DNA of 29,076 nt. It comes from Akkermansiaceae bacterium UBA2367. Lineage in GTDB: Bacteria; Verrucomicrobiota; Verrucomicrobiia; Verrucomicrobiales; DEV007. The stretch lies in the NCBI GenBank assembly GCA_002344525.1, contig DDTJ01000029.1:71803-100878 (forward strand), given 5' to 3'. Under the pieces are notes generated by a model. The model was not told where the DNA came from, did no database searches, and was given only the letters and a program-made list of their open reading frames with translations. Positions within the stretch are counted from its first letter, which is position 1. Every line of letters starts with the position of its first letter. Shown here one piece after another: positions 1-7,880 of the stretch. The translations under genes and the position numbers were made by a program.

Positions 1-54
1 CAGGAATGTCGGCCCTCCTTGGATTCCGGAACCGCGTCTGTAAAACGATTTGGG

Positions 55-1278
55 TTAATGCCATCCCACCGGCTGGACCCAAGCCTGCTCCATCTGCCCC
101 TCGAAGGACGGATTCCAGTGCTTGCGTGAGGAGGTCACGGTGGCGCGGAGGTAGAGGGCGTCTTCGGGAATGGTGAAGGAGGGCGAGTTCCCCGTTACCG
201 TCGCGAAGACCTCGCCGATGCCGTTCCTTTCCGCCGTCGCGTCGTAGCCCTTCCGCGTGCCGATGAAGGCGGTGGTGAATTCGACGCCCTCGACCGGGGC
301 GATCTCCAGCGAGAGGATGCCTTTCCCGGCATCCCAGCGGATCGCGTCCAGCGCGACGCCGCTGCTCGCGTAGAAGCGTCCCGCGCGCAGGGCCTCGACG
401 ATGGAGTCGCCGTCGAGCTTTTCCGCCCCGACATGGACCCAGCCGCGCCCCGGCGAGACGTCCTCGCCATGGTAGGTGTGCGAGTCGTCGCTGGCGAAGC
501 CGAGGAGGGGAGGGTAGTTCAACTCGGCGAGGCGGATGGTGTTGGCGATGTCCCAGATTTTTTCATCTCCCGGACGGGTCTCGTCGCCGAGGTGGTTGAC
601 ACCCGGGTGGCCGTTGTAAACCTCGAAGAAAAGCCCTTCGGCCACGTCGGCGAGGTCTTCGGCGGTGAGCGCCCACTGCCAGTTAGGATGGTTCAGATGG
701 GCGAGGATGGGGCGGGGTGATCGTGCCGCCCGCGCCGCGATCGTCCTCATGCTCTGGCGCAGGACTTCGCGAGGGGGGAGTTCGTCGTCTTTGATCGGCT
801 CAATCACTTCGTCGAGATTGAGGATGTTGATGTGGACTGGCTGCTTCCGTCCCGAGTTCGACATCTCCTCGGCCGGGAGCAGGTAGAACTCGCCCGGTTT
901 CTCCAAGACGGCGCGGCATTCGTCGAGGGTTTTCAGGACGATGCCTTCCTTGCCTTCGCGCGTCTCGCGCTTCAGCCAGTCCTTTCCGAAACGGGCCTCG
1001 GCCTTGGTCACGGCGTCGCGGCCGACGGCTTTCTGACGCTTGCGGATGGCCTCGAGATCCAGCCATTTTTCTCCCTCTTGGAGGACGTTGTGGTCGCTCA
1101 TGCCGACGAAGTGGTATCCCTTCGAGCGATACCAGTCGAAAATCATCTCGGGAAAGTCGTTCCCGTCACTCCAGAGCGAATGGGTGTGGGTGTTGCCCTT
1201 GAACCAGCCGCGGGTGTCATGGTCCTGCGCCGCGAGGGGGGCGGCGAGGGCGAGGAGGGGGAGAAGATGACGGTGCAT
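55..1278 (-). CDS. Secreted PHP-domain metal-dependent phosphoesterase-like protein
   Basis: This 407-residue protein begins with a probable signal peptide (hydrophobic MHRHLLPLLALAAPLAAQ, cleavage after AAQ), so it probably acts outside the cytoplasm. The mature part has PHP-superfamily metal-ligand motifs: G-N-T-H-T-H-S near residue 28, M-S-D-H-N near residue 60, H-L-N-H-P-N mid-protein and A-S-D-D-S-H towards the C-terminus. PHP proteins hydrolyse phosphoesters with two or three bound metals; the substrate cannot be told here. Secreted CehA/McbA-like PHP proteins are common in Verrucomicrobiota and Planctomycetota. The ATG start is supported by the signal peptide directly after it. It stands alone, followed on the same strand by no close gene, and upstream lies the end of the PPK2 gene 67 bp away. 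Family assignment is firm, function is not. Confidence 0.88.
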   Translation of the reverse strand: MHRHLLPLLALAAPLAAQDHDTRGWFKGNTHTHSLWSDGNDFPEMIFDWYRSKGYHFVGMSDHNVLQEGEKWLDLEAIRKRQKAVGRDAVTKAEARFGKDWLKRETREGKEGIVLKTLDECRAVLEKPGEFYLLPAEEMSNSGRKQPVHINILNLDEVIEPIKDDELPPREVLRQSMRTIAARAARSPRPILAHLNHPNWQWALTAEDLADVAEGLFFEVYNGHPGVNHLGDETRPGDEKIWDIANTIRLAELNYPPLLGFASDDSHTYHGEDVSPGRGWVHVGAEKLDGDSIVEALRAGRFYASSGVALDAIRWDAGKGILSLEIAPVEGVEFTTAFIGTRKGYDATAERNGIGEVFATVTGNSPSFTIPEDALYLRATVTSSRKHWNPSFEGQMEQAWVQPVGWH

Positions 1279-1345
1279 CCCGCAAGCTAGGGGAAGGCGG
1301 GGGCGCGTGTCGATGGCATGATCGTGGCGTTCCGCGCCGCTCCCC

Positions 1346-2164
1346 TCACTCGATCTTCAACGACTTCGGATCGAATTCCACCTGCGGATACTCCATGCCG
1401 AGCGCGTCGAGCGTTTTCACGAGGAGATCGGCGATGGCGAGGTCGCGATACCATTTCCGGTCGGCGGGCACGACGAACCACGGCGCGTGGTCCGTACTGG
1501 TCTCGGCGAAGACCTCGCCGTAGGCCTCCATGAATTTCGGCCAGAGGGCGCGGTCATCGAGGTCGCCGGGATTGAACTTCCAGTGCTTGTCCGTCTCGTC
1601 GAGGCGGGACTGGAGCCGCTCCTTCTGCTCGTCCTTCGAGATGTGGAGGAAGATCTTCAAAATCGTCGTGCCCTCCTCCGCGAGAAGCCGCTCAAATTCG
1701 ACGATGTGGCGGTAGCGCCGCGACCAGACCGCCTTCGGGAAGATCTCGCGTACCCGCACCGCGACGATGTCCTCGTAGTGGCTGCGGTTGAAGATGACGA
1801 CCTCGCCGTTCCCCGGCACCTCCCGGTGGACGCGCCAGAGGTAGTCGTGGGCGAGCTCGACGGCGCTGGGCCGCTTGAAGGAGGCGACGCGGATGCCCTG
1901 CGGGTCCATCATATCGAAGACCTTGCGGATGGTCCCGTCCTTGCCGCCCGTGTCCATCGCCTGGAGGACGACGAGGAGGCGGTGCTTGCCCTCGGCGTAG
2001 AGGCGGGTCTGGAGCTCGTCGATGCGCTTCGCGAGCTTTTTGAAGAGATCCTCGCCCTCCTTCTTCGAGACGGGGAAGAGGGCCTCGTCGGCGGTGGGGA
2101 AGGTGTCGAGATCGACGCGCTGGCCGGGGCGGATGCGGAAGGGATGGTCTTTCGGAAAGGGCAT
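1346..2164 (-). CDS. Polyphosphate kinase 2 family protein (PPK2)
   Basis: A 272-residue PPK2-type kinase, which transfers phosphate between polyphosphate and nucleotides in the cytoplasm. The Walker A-like loop A-M-D-T-G-G-K-D-G-T is at residues 69-78 and the Walker B-like F-N-R-S-H-Y-E-D at about 125-132. The lid-region arginines (R-V-R-E, then W-S-R-R-Y) follow, and the family-typical K-F-N-P-G-D-L-D-D-R and W-F-V-V-P-A-D-R-K-W-Y-R-D segments are near the C-terminus. Length matches the single-domain form of about 270-300 residues. The frame is open 68 codons further upstream, but that extension is low-complexity and antisense-like, so the ATG at 2164 (MPFPKDHPF) is chosen. Whether it favours ADP, AMP or another nucleotide cannot be decided by eye. 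Confidence 0.93.
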   Translation of the reverse strand: MPFPKDHPFRIRPGQRVDLDTFPTADEALFPVSKKEGEDLFKKLAKRIDELQTRLYAEGKHRLLVVLQAMDTGGKDGTIRKVFDMMDPQGIRVASFKRPSAVELAHDYLWRVHREVPGNGEVVIFNRSHYEDIVAVRVREIFPKAVWSRRYRHIVEFERLLAEEGTTILKIFLHISKDEQKERLQSRLDETDKHWKFNPGDLDDRALWPKFMEAYGEVFAETSTDHAPWFVVPADRKWYRDLAIADLLVKTLDALGMEYPQVEFDPKSLKIE

Positions 2165-2246
2165 GGAGGAGGGTAGCGCCGGATCGGGGGAGGAGGCAAG
2201 GGGAGATGACAGGGTTGGATGGACGAAGAGACCCTGTCCAGTCCCC

Positions 2247-3155
2247 TCAACCAAGCCGCGCGGCGAGCGCGAGGAGGCCGTCGAGGTGGGCGTCCCCACT
2301 CGCCCTCCCGTGCGCGACGCCGAGATGCCGCAGGGCGGAGGCCGTCGCGGCGACGGCGGGGGAGTCACCGACGAGGATCAAGGGGAGGTCGCCGGAAAAG
2401 GCGAGCCCCTCGCGGATTTCGTGGCCGACGAGGAGGCCGGAGACGTAGCCGCGGACCTCGGAGGCGGCGAGGCGTCCGGCGAGGAGATGAGTGCGGCCGA
2501 GGAAGATCCGATGGAGCAGCCCGCCGGGGCCCTCGGCGGACTCGACCCCGAGCCGGAAGGCGTCGCTCTCCGGATCGGCGGGGCTGCCGTCGCCGGAGAC
2601 GAGGCTGTCGCGAGTGAGCCGCTCGTAGGCCTCTCCGGTGAGCCAAGTGCGGAAGGTCTCGATCCTCCCTCCCCGGCAAACGACCCATTTGGAATGCGTG
2701 CCGGGGAGGCAGAGGACGGAGCCGTCGGCGGGCAGGGTGTCGAGGAGTCCGGCGACTTGCGTCTCCTCCCCCCGCATCACGTCGGTGGTGGTTCTGTCAG
2801 GATCGTCGCAGCGCACGCCGGGGACGAGGAGGGCTTCGCCGAAGGTTTCGCTCGGCACGGGCACGACGGCGGACGCGAGATCGTCGAGACCGCAGGGCGC
2901 GAGGACGTAGGGGACTTCGCGCCAGCCCTCGCGCGCGCCGGCCATACCGCTGACGAGGACGCGGGCCTCGGGATGGGTGTGCCGCCACGCGGCGCAATGG
3001 GACGCGAGGATGGCGTCGCAGTCGCGGTCGGCAAGGTGGCGGATGCCGTCGAGGGAGGAGGCCAAGGCGGCGACCCGCCCGTCGAGGACGAGCTTCGCGC
3101 GGAGATGGGTCGAACCCCAATCGACAGCGATGAGGGCAGCAGGCGGGGGAGTCAT
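2247..3155 (-). CDS. dgoK: 2-dehydro-3-deoxygalactonokinase
   Basis: A 302-residue sugar-acid kinase of the DgoK family, which phosphorylates 2-dehydro-3-deoxy-galactonate in the De Ley-Doudoroff galactonate route. The N-terminus A-L-I-A-V-D-W-G-S-T-H-L-R-A is the family's phosphate-binding start. V-L-V-S-G-M-A-G-A-R-E-G-W, C-L-P-G-T-H-S-K-W-V and F-x-T-W-L-T-G-E are further family signatures, and the C-terminal L-I-L-V-G-D-S-P segment closes the fold. Its ATG (3155) overlaps the TGA of the ketopantoate-reductase-like gene as ATGA, a 4-base overlap that indicates translational coupling. The open frame extends 151 codons upstream through that neighbour and was discarded. It is the last gene of the MocR-type operon. 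No aldolase (DgoA) or dehydratase is visible in the window. Confidence 0.9.
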   Translation of the reverse strand: MTPPPAALIAVDWGSTHLRAKLVLDGRVAALASSLDGIRHLADRDCDAILASHCAAWRHTHPEARVLVSGMAGAREGWREVPYVLAPCGLDDLASAVVPVPSETFGEALLVPGVRCDDPDRTTTDVMRGEETQVAGLLDTLPADGSVLCLPGTHSKWVVCRGGRIETFRTWLTGEAYERLTRDSLVSGDGSPADPESDAFRLGVESAEGPGGLLHRIFLGRTHLLAGRLAASEVRGYVSGLLVGHEIREGLAFSGDLPLILVGDSPAVAATASALRHLGVAHGRASGDAHLDGLLALAARLG

Positions 3156-4096
3156 GGGGAGAGATGGCCCGGCTTCGTTGATTTCGCTAGGATCATTCTT
3201 CCCAAGAAGGCGGTCTTTTCGAGGGGGATCGGGGGTTCCTCCTCGGCGGCGAGGCGGGCCATGGCTAGGTTGAGGGACTCGATTTCGGTCTCCCGGCCGT
3301 TGCGAATGTCTTGCAAGGTCGAAATCAAGACGCCTTGGGAACCCTCGCTGATCTGCATGATTCGATCCATCACTTCCGCTTGGGTCAACGACACTCCGAT
3401 GGTTTTCGCCAGAACGACGCATTCGGCGACGATCTCGTCGGCGAGCTTGGCCGCTCCGGCATCCCGCGCGAAGACTCCGTTGTCGGCACCGAGGAGCGGG
3501 CAGATCGAATTGAAGACCGCGTTGACGATGGCTTTCCTCCAGACCTCGCACCGGATGTCCCGGACCGCGTGGAACTGGAAGCGCTCGGTTGTCAGGGCGG
3601 CCACGCACGGTTCCAAGCCGGAGTCCGAACCTTGCACGGTCCCGATGGGGGAGGAGGCGATCTGCCGGAAGGTGACCCGGTCCGCGGCATCCCGCTGGCT
3701 CGTCATATAGAGGACGCAGCGATGGACAGGAGCGGAGGATGCCTCCAGAAAAGGGGTCTCGACTCCGATGCCGTTTTGCATGACGACCAATGGACCCGTG
3801 AAGGCTTTCTTCCGCAGTTCGGCGGCGAAGGGTTGGTTGGCGTAGGACTTGACAGCCACCACCACGATGCCGTCCAGTGTCTTCAGATCCGAAAGGGGCA
3901 CGGTTTCCACCGGAACTTTCAAGACGGCCCCTTCATCCAAGTGGACCGTGACGTGGATCCGCTCCGCAGACAAGGCGCTTTCCCTCGTCCGCACCGCGAC
4001 CGCGTTGCGTCCGGCCTCGACCAGGAAGGCGGCCAGGGGCAGGCCGACGGCGCCTAGACCGAGGATGTGGATTTTTCCGTTTTCGTCGGGTTTCAT
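3152..4096 (-). CDS. Ketopantoate reductase family protein (PanE/ApbA-like)
   Basis: A 314-residue NAD(P)-dependent 2-dehydropantoate 2-reductase family protein. The Rossmann start I-L-G-L-G-A-V-G-L-P is near residue 10. The second motif V-V-A-V-K-S-Y and V-V-M-Q-N-G-I-G follow, and the C-terminal helical domain has W-R-K-A-I-V-N-A-V-F-N-S-I-C, which places the catalytic lysine. The ATG at 4096 sits one base after the stop of the upstream MocR gene. A TTG at 4120 would add eight residues and overlap that gene, and is less likely. The family includes true PanE and many paralogues acting on other 2-oxo acids. Its position between a MocR regulator and a sugar-acid kinase, and far from panC, makes a role in sugar- or hydroxy-acid metabolism as plausible as pantothenate synthesis. 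Confidence 0.87.
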   Translation of the reverse strand: MKPDENGKIHILGLGAVGLPLAAFLVEAGRNAVAVRTRESALSAERIHVTVHLDEGAVLKVPVETVPLSDLKTLDGIVVVAVKSYANQPFAAELRKKAFTGPLVVMQNGIGVETPFLEASSAPVHRCVLYMTSQRDAADRVTFRQIASSPIGTVQGSDSGLEPCVAALTTERFQFHAVRDIRCEVWRKAIVNAVFNSICPLLGADNGVFARDAGAAKLADEIVAECVVLAKTIGVSLTQAEVMDRIMQISEGSQGVLISTLQDIRNGRETEIESLNLAMARLAAEEEPPIPLEKTAFLGRMILAKSTKPGHLSP

Positions 4097-4097
4097 C

Positions 4098-5540
4098 TCA
4101 TCTTCCCAAGCGTTGCGCAAGATGGCCGAGGACGCCGACGGAACGCTCGATGCGGGGGTTCCACGGGCAGCCGCAGTTGATGCGGATGAAATTGAGGAAC
4201 CCGCCGTCGGGCGAAAAGAGCGGGCCGGGCGCGATGCTGATCCCGGCTGTGCGGGCCTGATGGAACAAGGCGATCGAGTCCACCTTGGCGGGCAGTTCGC
4301 ACCACAGGAGGAAGCCGCCCTGGGGACGGGAGAGGCGGATGTCCTTGGGGAAGCTTTCTACGATGGCTTCGCGCATCCGGTCGACCTGGTTCCGGTAGGC
4401 CTGCCGGATGGAGCGCAGGTAGCGGTCGTAGCCGCCGTTTTTCACGAACTCGGCGATGGCGAGGGTCGGCAGCACGGGGCCGCTCAGAGTGGTGATCCGT
4501 TTCAAGGCGGTGATCCGGGAATGCCAGCGTCCGCCGGCGACGTAGCCCACGCGGTAGCCCGGCGCGAGGGTCTTGGAATAGGAGCCGCAGAGGATCACCG
4601 AGCCGTCCCTGTCGAAGGCCTTGAGGCAGCGTGGACGGGCGCCGTTGTGTTGCAGGTCGCCGTAGATGTCGTCCTCGATGACGGGGATGCCCCGTTGCGC
4701 GAGGCATTCGACTAGGGGCCGTTTGCTCTCGTCTGGGATCGAACAGCCCACGGGATTGTGGAAGCTGGGGATGAGGAGGCAGGCGGAGACGCGGGAGCGG
4801 CGCAGCGCTTTTTCCACGGCGTCGAGATCGATTCCCGTGGCGCTGTCCACGGGCACGGGCAGCGCCTTGAGCCGCAGCTCGCGCAAGAGGCGGGCGAAGC
4901 CGAAATAGGTCGGGGATTCGACGAGAACGGTGTCGCCCGGCTCGCAGGTCGCGCGCAAGGCGAGGAACACGGCCTCGGTCGCGCCGATGGTGACGGTGAA
5001 ATCGTCGGCTTGGAGGGCGCATCCCCAATCGAGGGAGCGGCGCGCGAGTTCGCGGCGCAGGCGTTCGCTGCCGGGGGCCACGTCGTAGCTTGTGCCGGGA
5101 GAGTCCGGTCGGCGGGCGATCGCGGCCATGGTCCGGGCCAGCTTGGCACCGGGAAGCAGTTCGTCGCTCGGCAGCGCCGCGCCCAGGGGCACGAGATTGG
5201 AGTCGGAATGGTCCGCCAGCAGGGACTCGAAGGGGTCGGTGCTCGCGAAGTCCGTAATCTTCGACGCCCGGCCCAGCCCGGCGGGTTCGGGCACGGCGTG
5301 GGACCGCCGGAAGCGGACGTAGAAGCCGGACTTCGGACGCGCCTCGATGAGGCCGCGCGTCTCCAGCAGCGCATAGGCCTGCATCACGGTGGGGATGCTG
5401 ACATGCTGCTGTCGGCTGAACTGCCGCACCGAGGGCACCCGGTCGCCCGGTCGCAGGGACCGGCTCGCGATGAGGCTTTCGAGAGCGTCGGCCACTTTCA
5501 GGTAAACCGGCTCCTTGCTGCTCTGGACGGATGGGCGCAT
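4098..5540 (-). CDS. MocR/GntR-type transcriptional regulator with aminotransferase-like domain
   Basis: A 480-residue PLP-dependent regulator. Residues 1-75 form a GntR winged helix: P-V-Y-L-K-V-A-D-A-L, then R-P-G-D-R-V-P-S-V-R-Q, then I-P-T-V-M-Q-A-Y and the wing R-P-K-S-G-F-Y-V. Residues from about 110 form a fold-type-I aminotransferase domain with H-N-P-V-G at 261-265, D-D-I-Y at 290-293 and the PLP lysine about residue 323 in S-Y-S-K-T-L-A-P-G. Such proteins usually sense an amino compound or PLP vitamer and control adjacent genes. It heads a three-gene operon (1-base gap, then a 4-base overlap). A GTG at 5555 would add five residues; neither start has a clear ribosome binding site. 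An inverted repeat at 5598-5632 is the likely operator. Confidence 0.92.
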   Translation of the reverse strand: MRPSVQSSKEPVYLKVADALESLIASRSLRPGDRVPSVRQFSRQQHVSIPTVMQAYALLETRGLIEARPKSGFYVRFRRSHAVPEPAGLGRASKITDFASTDPFESLLADHSDSNLVPLGAALPSDELLPGAKLARTMAAIARRPDSPGTSYDVAPGSERLRRELARRSLDWGCALQADDFTVTIGATEAVFLALRATCEPGDTVLVESPTYFGFARLLRELRLKALPVPVDSATGIDLDAVEKALRRSRVSACLLIPSFHNPVGCSIPDESKRPLVECLAQRGIPVIEDDIYGDLQHNGARPRCLKAFDRDGSVILCGSYSKTLAPGYRVGYVAGGRWHSRITALKRITTLSGPVLPTLAIAEFVKNGGYDRYLRSIRQAYRNQVDRMREAIVESFPKDIRLSRPQGGFLLWCELPAKVDSIALFHQARTAGISIAPGPLFSPDGGFLNFIRINCGCPWNPRIERSVGVLGHLAQRLGR

Positions 5541-5597
5541 GAGGGAATCTGGCACATGCGGAGAGAGTTGAACAGATGCAATATCTTGTTATTTGAC

Positions 5598-5632
5598 CTT
5601 TCACAGATGGATCATTTGGAAATCTGTGAAAG
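5598..5632. promoter_or_regulatory. Candidate operator: 11-bp inverted repeat between MocR and DUF2917 genes
   Basis: CTTTCACAGAT (5598-5608) and its exact complement ATCTGTGAAAG (5622-5632) are separated by 13 bases in the divergent intergenic region. A further partial half-site reading ATCTGT on the minus strand lies at about 5571-5580. MocR regulators commonly bind paired half-sites in the divergent promoter they share with targets. The role as operator is inferred from position and symmetry. Confidence 0.5.
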
Positions 5633-5689
5633 TGAAAAATCTATCGGGCTGTGTCTGGCGCTTTGGCCGCGAGGGAGAAGCTTGTTTCC

Positions 5690-5983
5690 ATGAAAATTCA
5701 TGCGCTTCCCTTTCTCCTGTTCCGGCAATGGCATGATGCGCGGTCGCATTCGCCATCGGCGGAGCCGCGCGTCCTTTCCCTGCCCGCCGACGGAGTTCTG
5801 CGTCTCGACCGGTCTTCTCGCGTGAAGGGAGTCGCGGTGCGGAGCGGCACGGTTTGGCTGACCGGCACGCCGGCGAAGGGGGATGTGATCTTGCGGCCGG
5901 GCGACCGGTGTCGTTTCGATGGGGGATGGCCTTTTGTGCTCCAAGCGATCGGCGATGCCGAGATGGTCCTGCTGCACGATTGA
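5690..5983 (+). CDS. DUF2917 domain-containing small protein
   Basis: A 97-residue protein. After a short N-terminal stretch it has the DUF2917 pattern of a small beta-rich domain: L-S-L-P-A-D-G-V-L-R-L, then V-A-V-R-S-G-T-V-W-L-T-G, then G-D-V-I-L-R-P-G-D and a closing hydrophobic strand. Function of this family is not established. The ATG at 5690 is chosen because a GAGGGAGAAG ribosome-binding stretch precedes it by about ten bases; the frame opens slightly earlier. It is divergent from the MocR regulator and separated from it by about 150 bp containing the inverted repeat, so it may be a regulated target. No signal peptide is evident, though residues 1-12 are moderately hydrophobic. Confidence 0.72.
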   Translation: MKIHALPFLLFRQWHDARSHSPSAEPRVLSLPADGVLRLDRSSRVKGVAVRSGTVWLTGTPAKGDVILRPGDRCRFDGGWPFVLQAIGDAEMVLLHD

Positions 5984-6072
5984 GATTCGCTGGTCTTGTC
6001 GCGGGACGGGAAAGTTCGATGAAACGTTTGGCCGTCCGTCGGTGATTCATTGGAAAATCCCCCCTGTCCGCT

Positions 6073-6864
6073 ATGCTCCGTTCCGCATTCCTTCTTGCGA
6101 TCCTGTTATCCGTCTTCGTTCCGCCCGCGATCGCCCAGACGGGAGCCGGGCTGCCGAAGGTCCTCTTCTTCGCCAATCCGATGAGCTCCGACAACACCGT
6201 GATCCGGCGGCCTTCGCCGGAGACGCTGTCCGTGGCCGAGCGACATTTCGAGGAGTTGAGCCGGAGCGTCTTCGACGTGACGATCACGCAGGATGGCAAG
6301 GAGGTGGCCGCTGAAAAACTGCCGCAATATCAAGCCGTGGTCTTTTTCACCGCGATCAACCCGCCGGACGTGGAGGTGGACGCCCTCGTGGAGTGGGTGT
6401 CGCGCGGCGGGGCCTTCGTGGGCATCCATTCCACCGCGAACACCTACCAGCGCCTCCCGGCTTTCGGCGAGTTGCTCGGTGCCCGCTACGACCGCCGCCC
6501 TTGGCGGACGCGGGAGAATCCCCAGATCAAGGTCCGCGTGAAGGTCGTGGACCGTCGGCATCCCGCGACGCGGCATTTCGGCGAGTCATTCGAGATCACC
6601 GACGACATCTACCTGTTCAAAGGCTTAGACCGCCGCAAGGTGGATCTGCTCCTCGGCTTGGACCCGGACAGCTTGGACCTGACCAACCCCAACATGAATC
6701 TGGACGACAAGGATCTGCCCGTCGCTTGGTCGAAGAGCCATGGGCGGGGGCGTGTCTTCTACACCGCCTTGGGCGATTGGGAGGAGGTCTGGAAAAGCCC
6801 GGCCTACCGCACCCATCTGATCGAGGGGATTCGGTGGGTGATGAAGGCGAAGCCTGGCGGGTGA
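6073..6864 (+). CDS. Secreted ThuA domain-containing protein
   Basis: A 263-residue ThuA-like protein (glutamine-amidotransferase-like fold). Residues 1-21 (MLRSAFLLAILLSVFVPPAIA) are a signal peptide. The mature domain shows L-P-K-V-L-F-F-A, the strand Y-Q-A-V-V-F-F, G-G-A-F-V-G-I-H-S-T-A-N-T with the conserved histidine, H-P-A-T-R-H-F, and the closing P-V-A-W-S-K-S-H-G-R-G-R-V-F-Y-T-A-L-G-D signature. ThuA was first linked to trehalose utilisation, but the secreted versions are abundant in Verrucomicrobiota and Planctomycetota and mostly uncharacterised. It ends 16 bp from the convergent amidohydrolase gene. It is transcribed alone, 89 bp after the DUF2917 gene, and could share its promoter. 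Confidence 0.92.
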   Translation: MLRSAFLLAILLSVFVPPAIAQTGAGLPKVLFFANPMSSDNTVIRRPSPETLSVAERHFEELSRSVFDVTITQDGKEVAAEKLPQYQAVVFFTAINPPDVEVDALVEWVSRGGAFVGIHSTANTYQRLPAFGELLGARYDRRPWRTRENPQIKVRVKVVDRRHPATRHFGESFEITDDIYLFKGLDRRKVDLLLGLDPDSLDLTNPNMNLDDKDLPVAWSKSHGRGRVFYTALGDWEEVWKSPAYRTHLIEGIRWVMKAKPGG

Positions 6865-6880
6865 GGGCAAGGGATCCCGT

Positions 6881-7723
6881 TCAAGCCAAGCCATAGGCCC
6901 GCCTCGCCGTCTCGCCAAGAATCGCGGTCTTCTCCGCCTCGCCCAGTTCCGAGATCCAGAACTCGACGCACTGGATCCAGTCGGCGTATTCCCCGCGCAG
7001 CAGGCACACCGGCCAGTCGCTGCCGAACATCAGCCGGTCCGGACCAAAGGCCTCGAACACGACATCGAACCACGGTCCCAGCAGGTCGGGGTCCCAGTCG
7101 TCGAGGGCCGGGATCACCTCGGTGACCATCCCGCTGAGTTTGCAGAAGACGTTCTCGCGTTTCGCCAGTTCGTGGATCGCCGTCGCCCAACCCGCGTCCA
7201 CTCCGACGGGACTTCCGATCACGGGCTTCGCGAGGTGGTCGAGGACGAAGGTCTGTGCCGGATGCCGGTCCACGCATTGCGTCGCCGCCGCAAGCTGGTC
7301 GCCGTAGATCAGGAGGTCGTAGGCCAGCCCGAAGTCATGCAGGGCGGCGAGGCCGCGGTTGAAATCCTCGCGCAGGCAGTAGTCCCGCTCGGCCATCCCT
7401 TGGAGCACCTCGCGCAGCCCGACTGCCTTGGGTTGCTCCGCGAAACGCGCCACCTTCTCCGGCGCATCGGGCGCGGACAGGTCGAGCCAGCCGACCACAC
7501 CGAGAATCCAGTCATGCGCTGCCGCCTGTTTGAGGAGGAAGTCGTTTTCCACCTCCTCCGCCCGAGCCTGCACTGAGACGACGCCGGCGATCCCGTGCTC
7601 GTCGAGGAGGGGTTTCAGATCGACCGGGGCAAAGTCGCGCTTCAGCACCCGCATGTCGTCGCCGATCCACGGGTAGGCCTCGGGCGAGTAGTTCCAGAAG
7701 TGATGGTGGGAGTCGATGCGCAT
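6881..7723 (-). CDS. Amidohydrolase family protein, fuconolactonase/rhamnonolactonase type
   Basis: A 280-residue metal-dependent hydrolase of the amidohydrolase-2 (COG3618) group, which includes L-fuconolactonase and related sugar lactonases. The start M-R-I-D-S-H-H-H-F-W-N-Y carries the metal-binding His pair and typical F-W. V-G-W-L-D-L, F-V-L-D-H-L-A-K-P, F-C-K-L-S-G-M-V-T-E and L-M-F-G-S-D-W-P-V are family landmarks, the last holding the catalytic Asp. No signal peptide, so cytoplasmic. The likely reaction is hydrolysis of a deoxy-sugar 1,4- or 1,5-lactone; the sugar is not determinable. No fucose or rhamnose dehydrogenase is seen beside it, although a sugar-acid kinase gene lies about 4 kb away. 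Confidence 0.88.
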   Translation of the reverse strand: MRIDSHHHFWNYSPEAYPWIGDDMRVLKRDFAPVDLKPLLDEHGIAGVVSVQARAEEVENDFLLKQAAAHDWILGVVGWLDLSAPDAPEKVARFAEQPKAVGLREVLQGMAERDYCLREDFNRGLAALHDFGLAYDLLIYGDQLAAATQCVDRHPAQTFVLDHLAKPVIGSPVGVDAGWATAIHELAKRENVFCKLSGMVTEVIPALDDWDPDLLGPWFDVVFEAFGPDRLMFGSDWPVCLLRGEYADWIQCVEFWISELGEAEKTAILGETARRAYGLA

Positions 7724-7838
7724 GGGGGAAAGTCACGAGGGGCGTTCTTCACCGGTCCGTTTTCCAGCCACTTTTCGAACGAGGGTTCCTCCGACTCGCT
7801 TCTTCACGGGTTCTTGGAGCGAATCCTTTCCGGACATG

Positions 7839-7864
7839 ATCGACGATACCGCCTATCGGTCGAT
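7839..7864 (-). terminator. Weak hairpin after the dipeptidase-propeller gene
   Basis: ATCGACGATA and TATCGGTCGAT can pair over ten positions with one bulged G around a CCGCC loop, 17 bases beyond the stop of the fusion gene on the minus strand. There is no T-run, so a transcription-termination role is only a guess. Confidence 0.2.
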
Positions 7865-7880
7865 TTCACGAAAGGAATCT

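Noticed and set aside
2022..3710. Plus-strand open frame of 562 codons across PPK2, dgoK and the reductase gene
   Set aside because: Runs opposite three well-supported genes and has no recognisable domain.
5601..6299. Minus-strand open frame of 232 codons opposite the DUF2917 and ThuA genes
   Set aside because: No motif, crosses two supported genes and their promoters, and has Arg/Pro/Ala-rich shadow composition.
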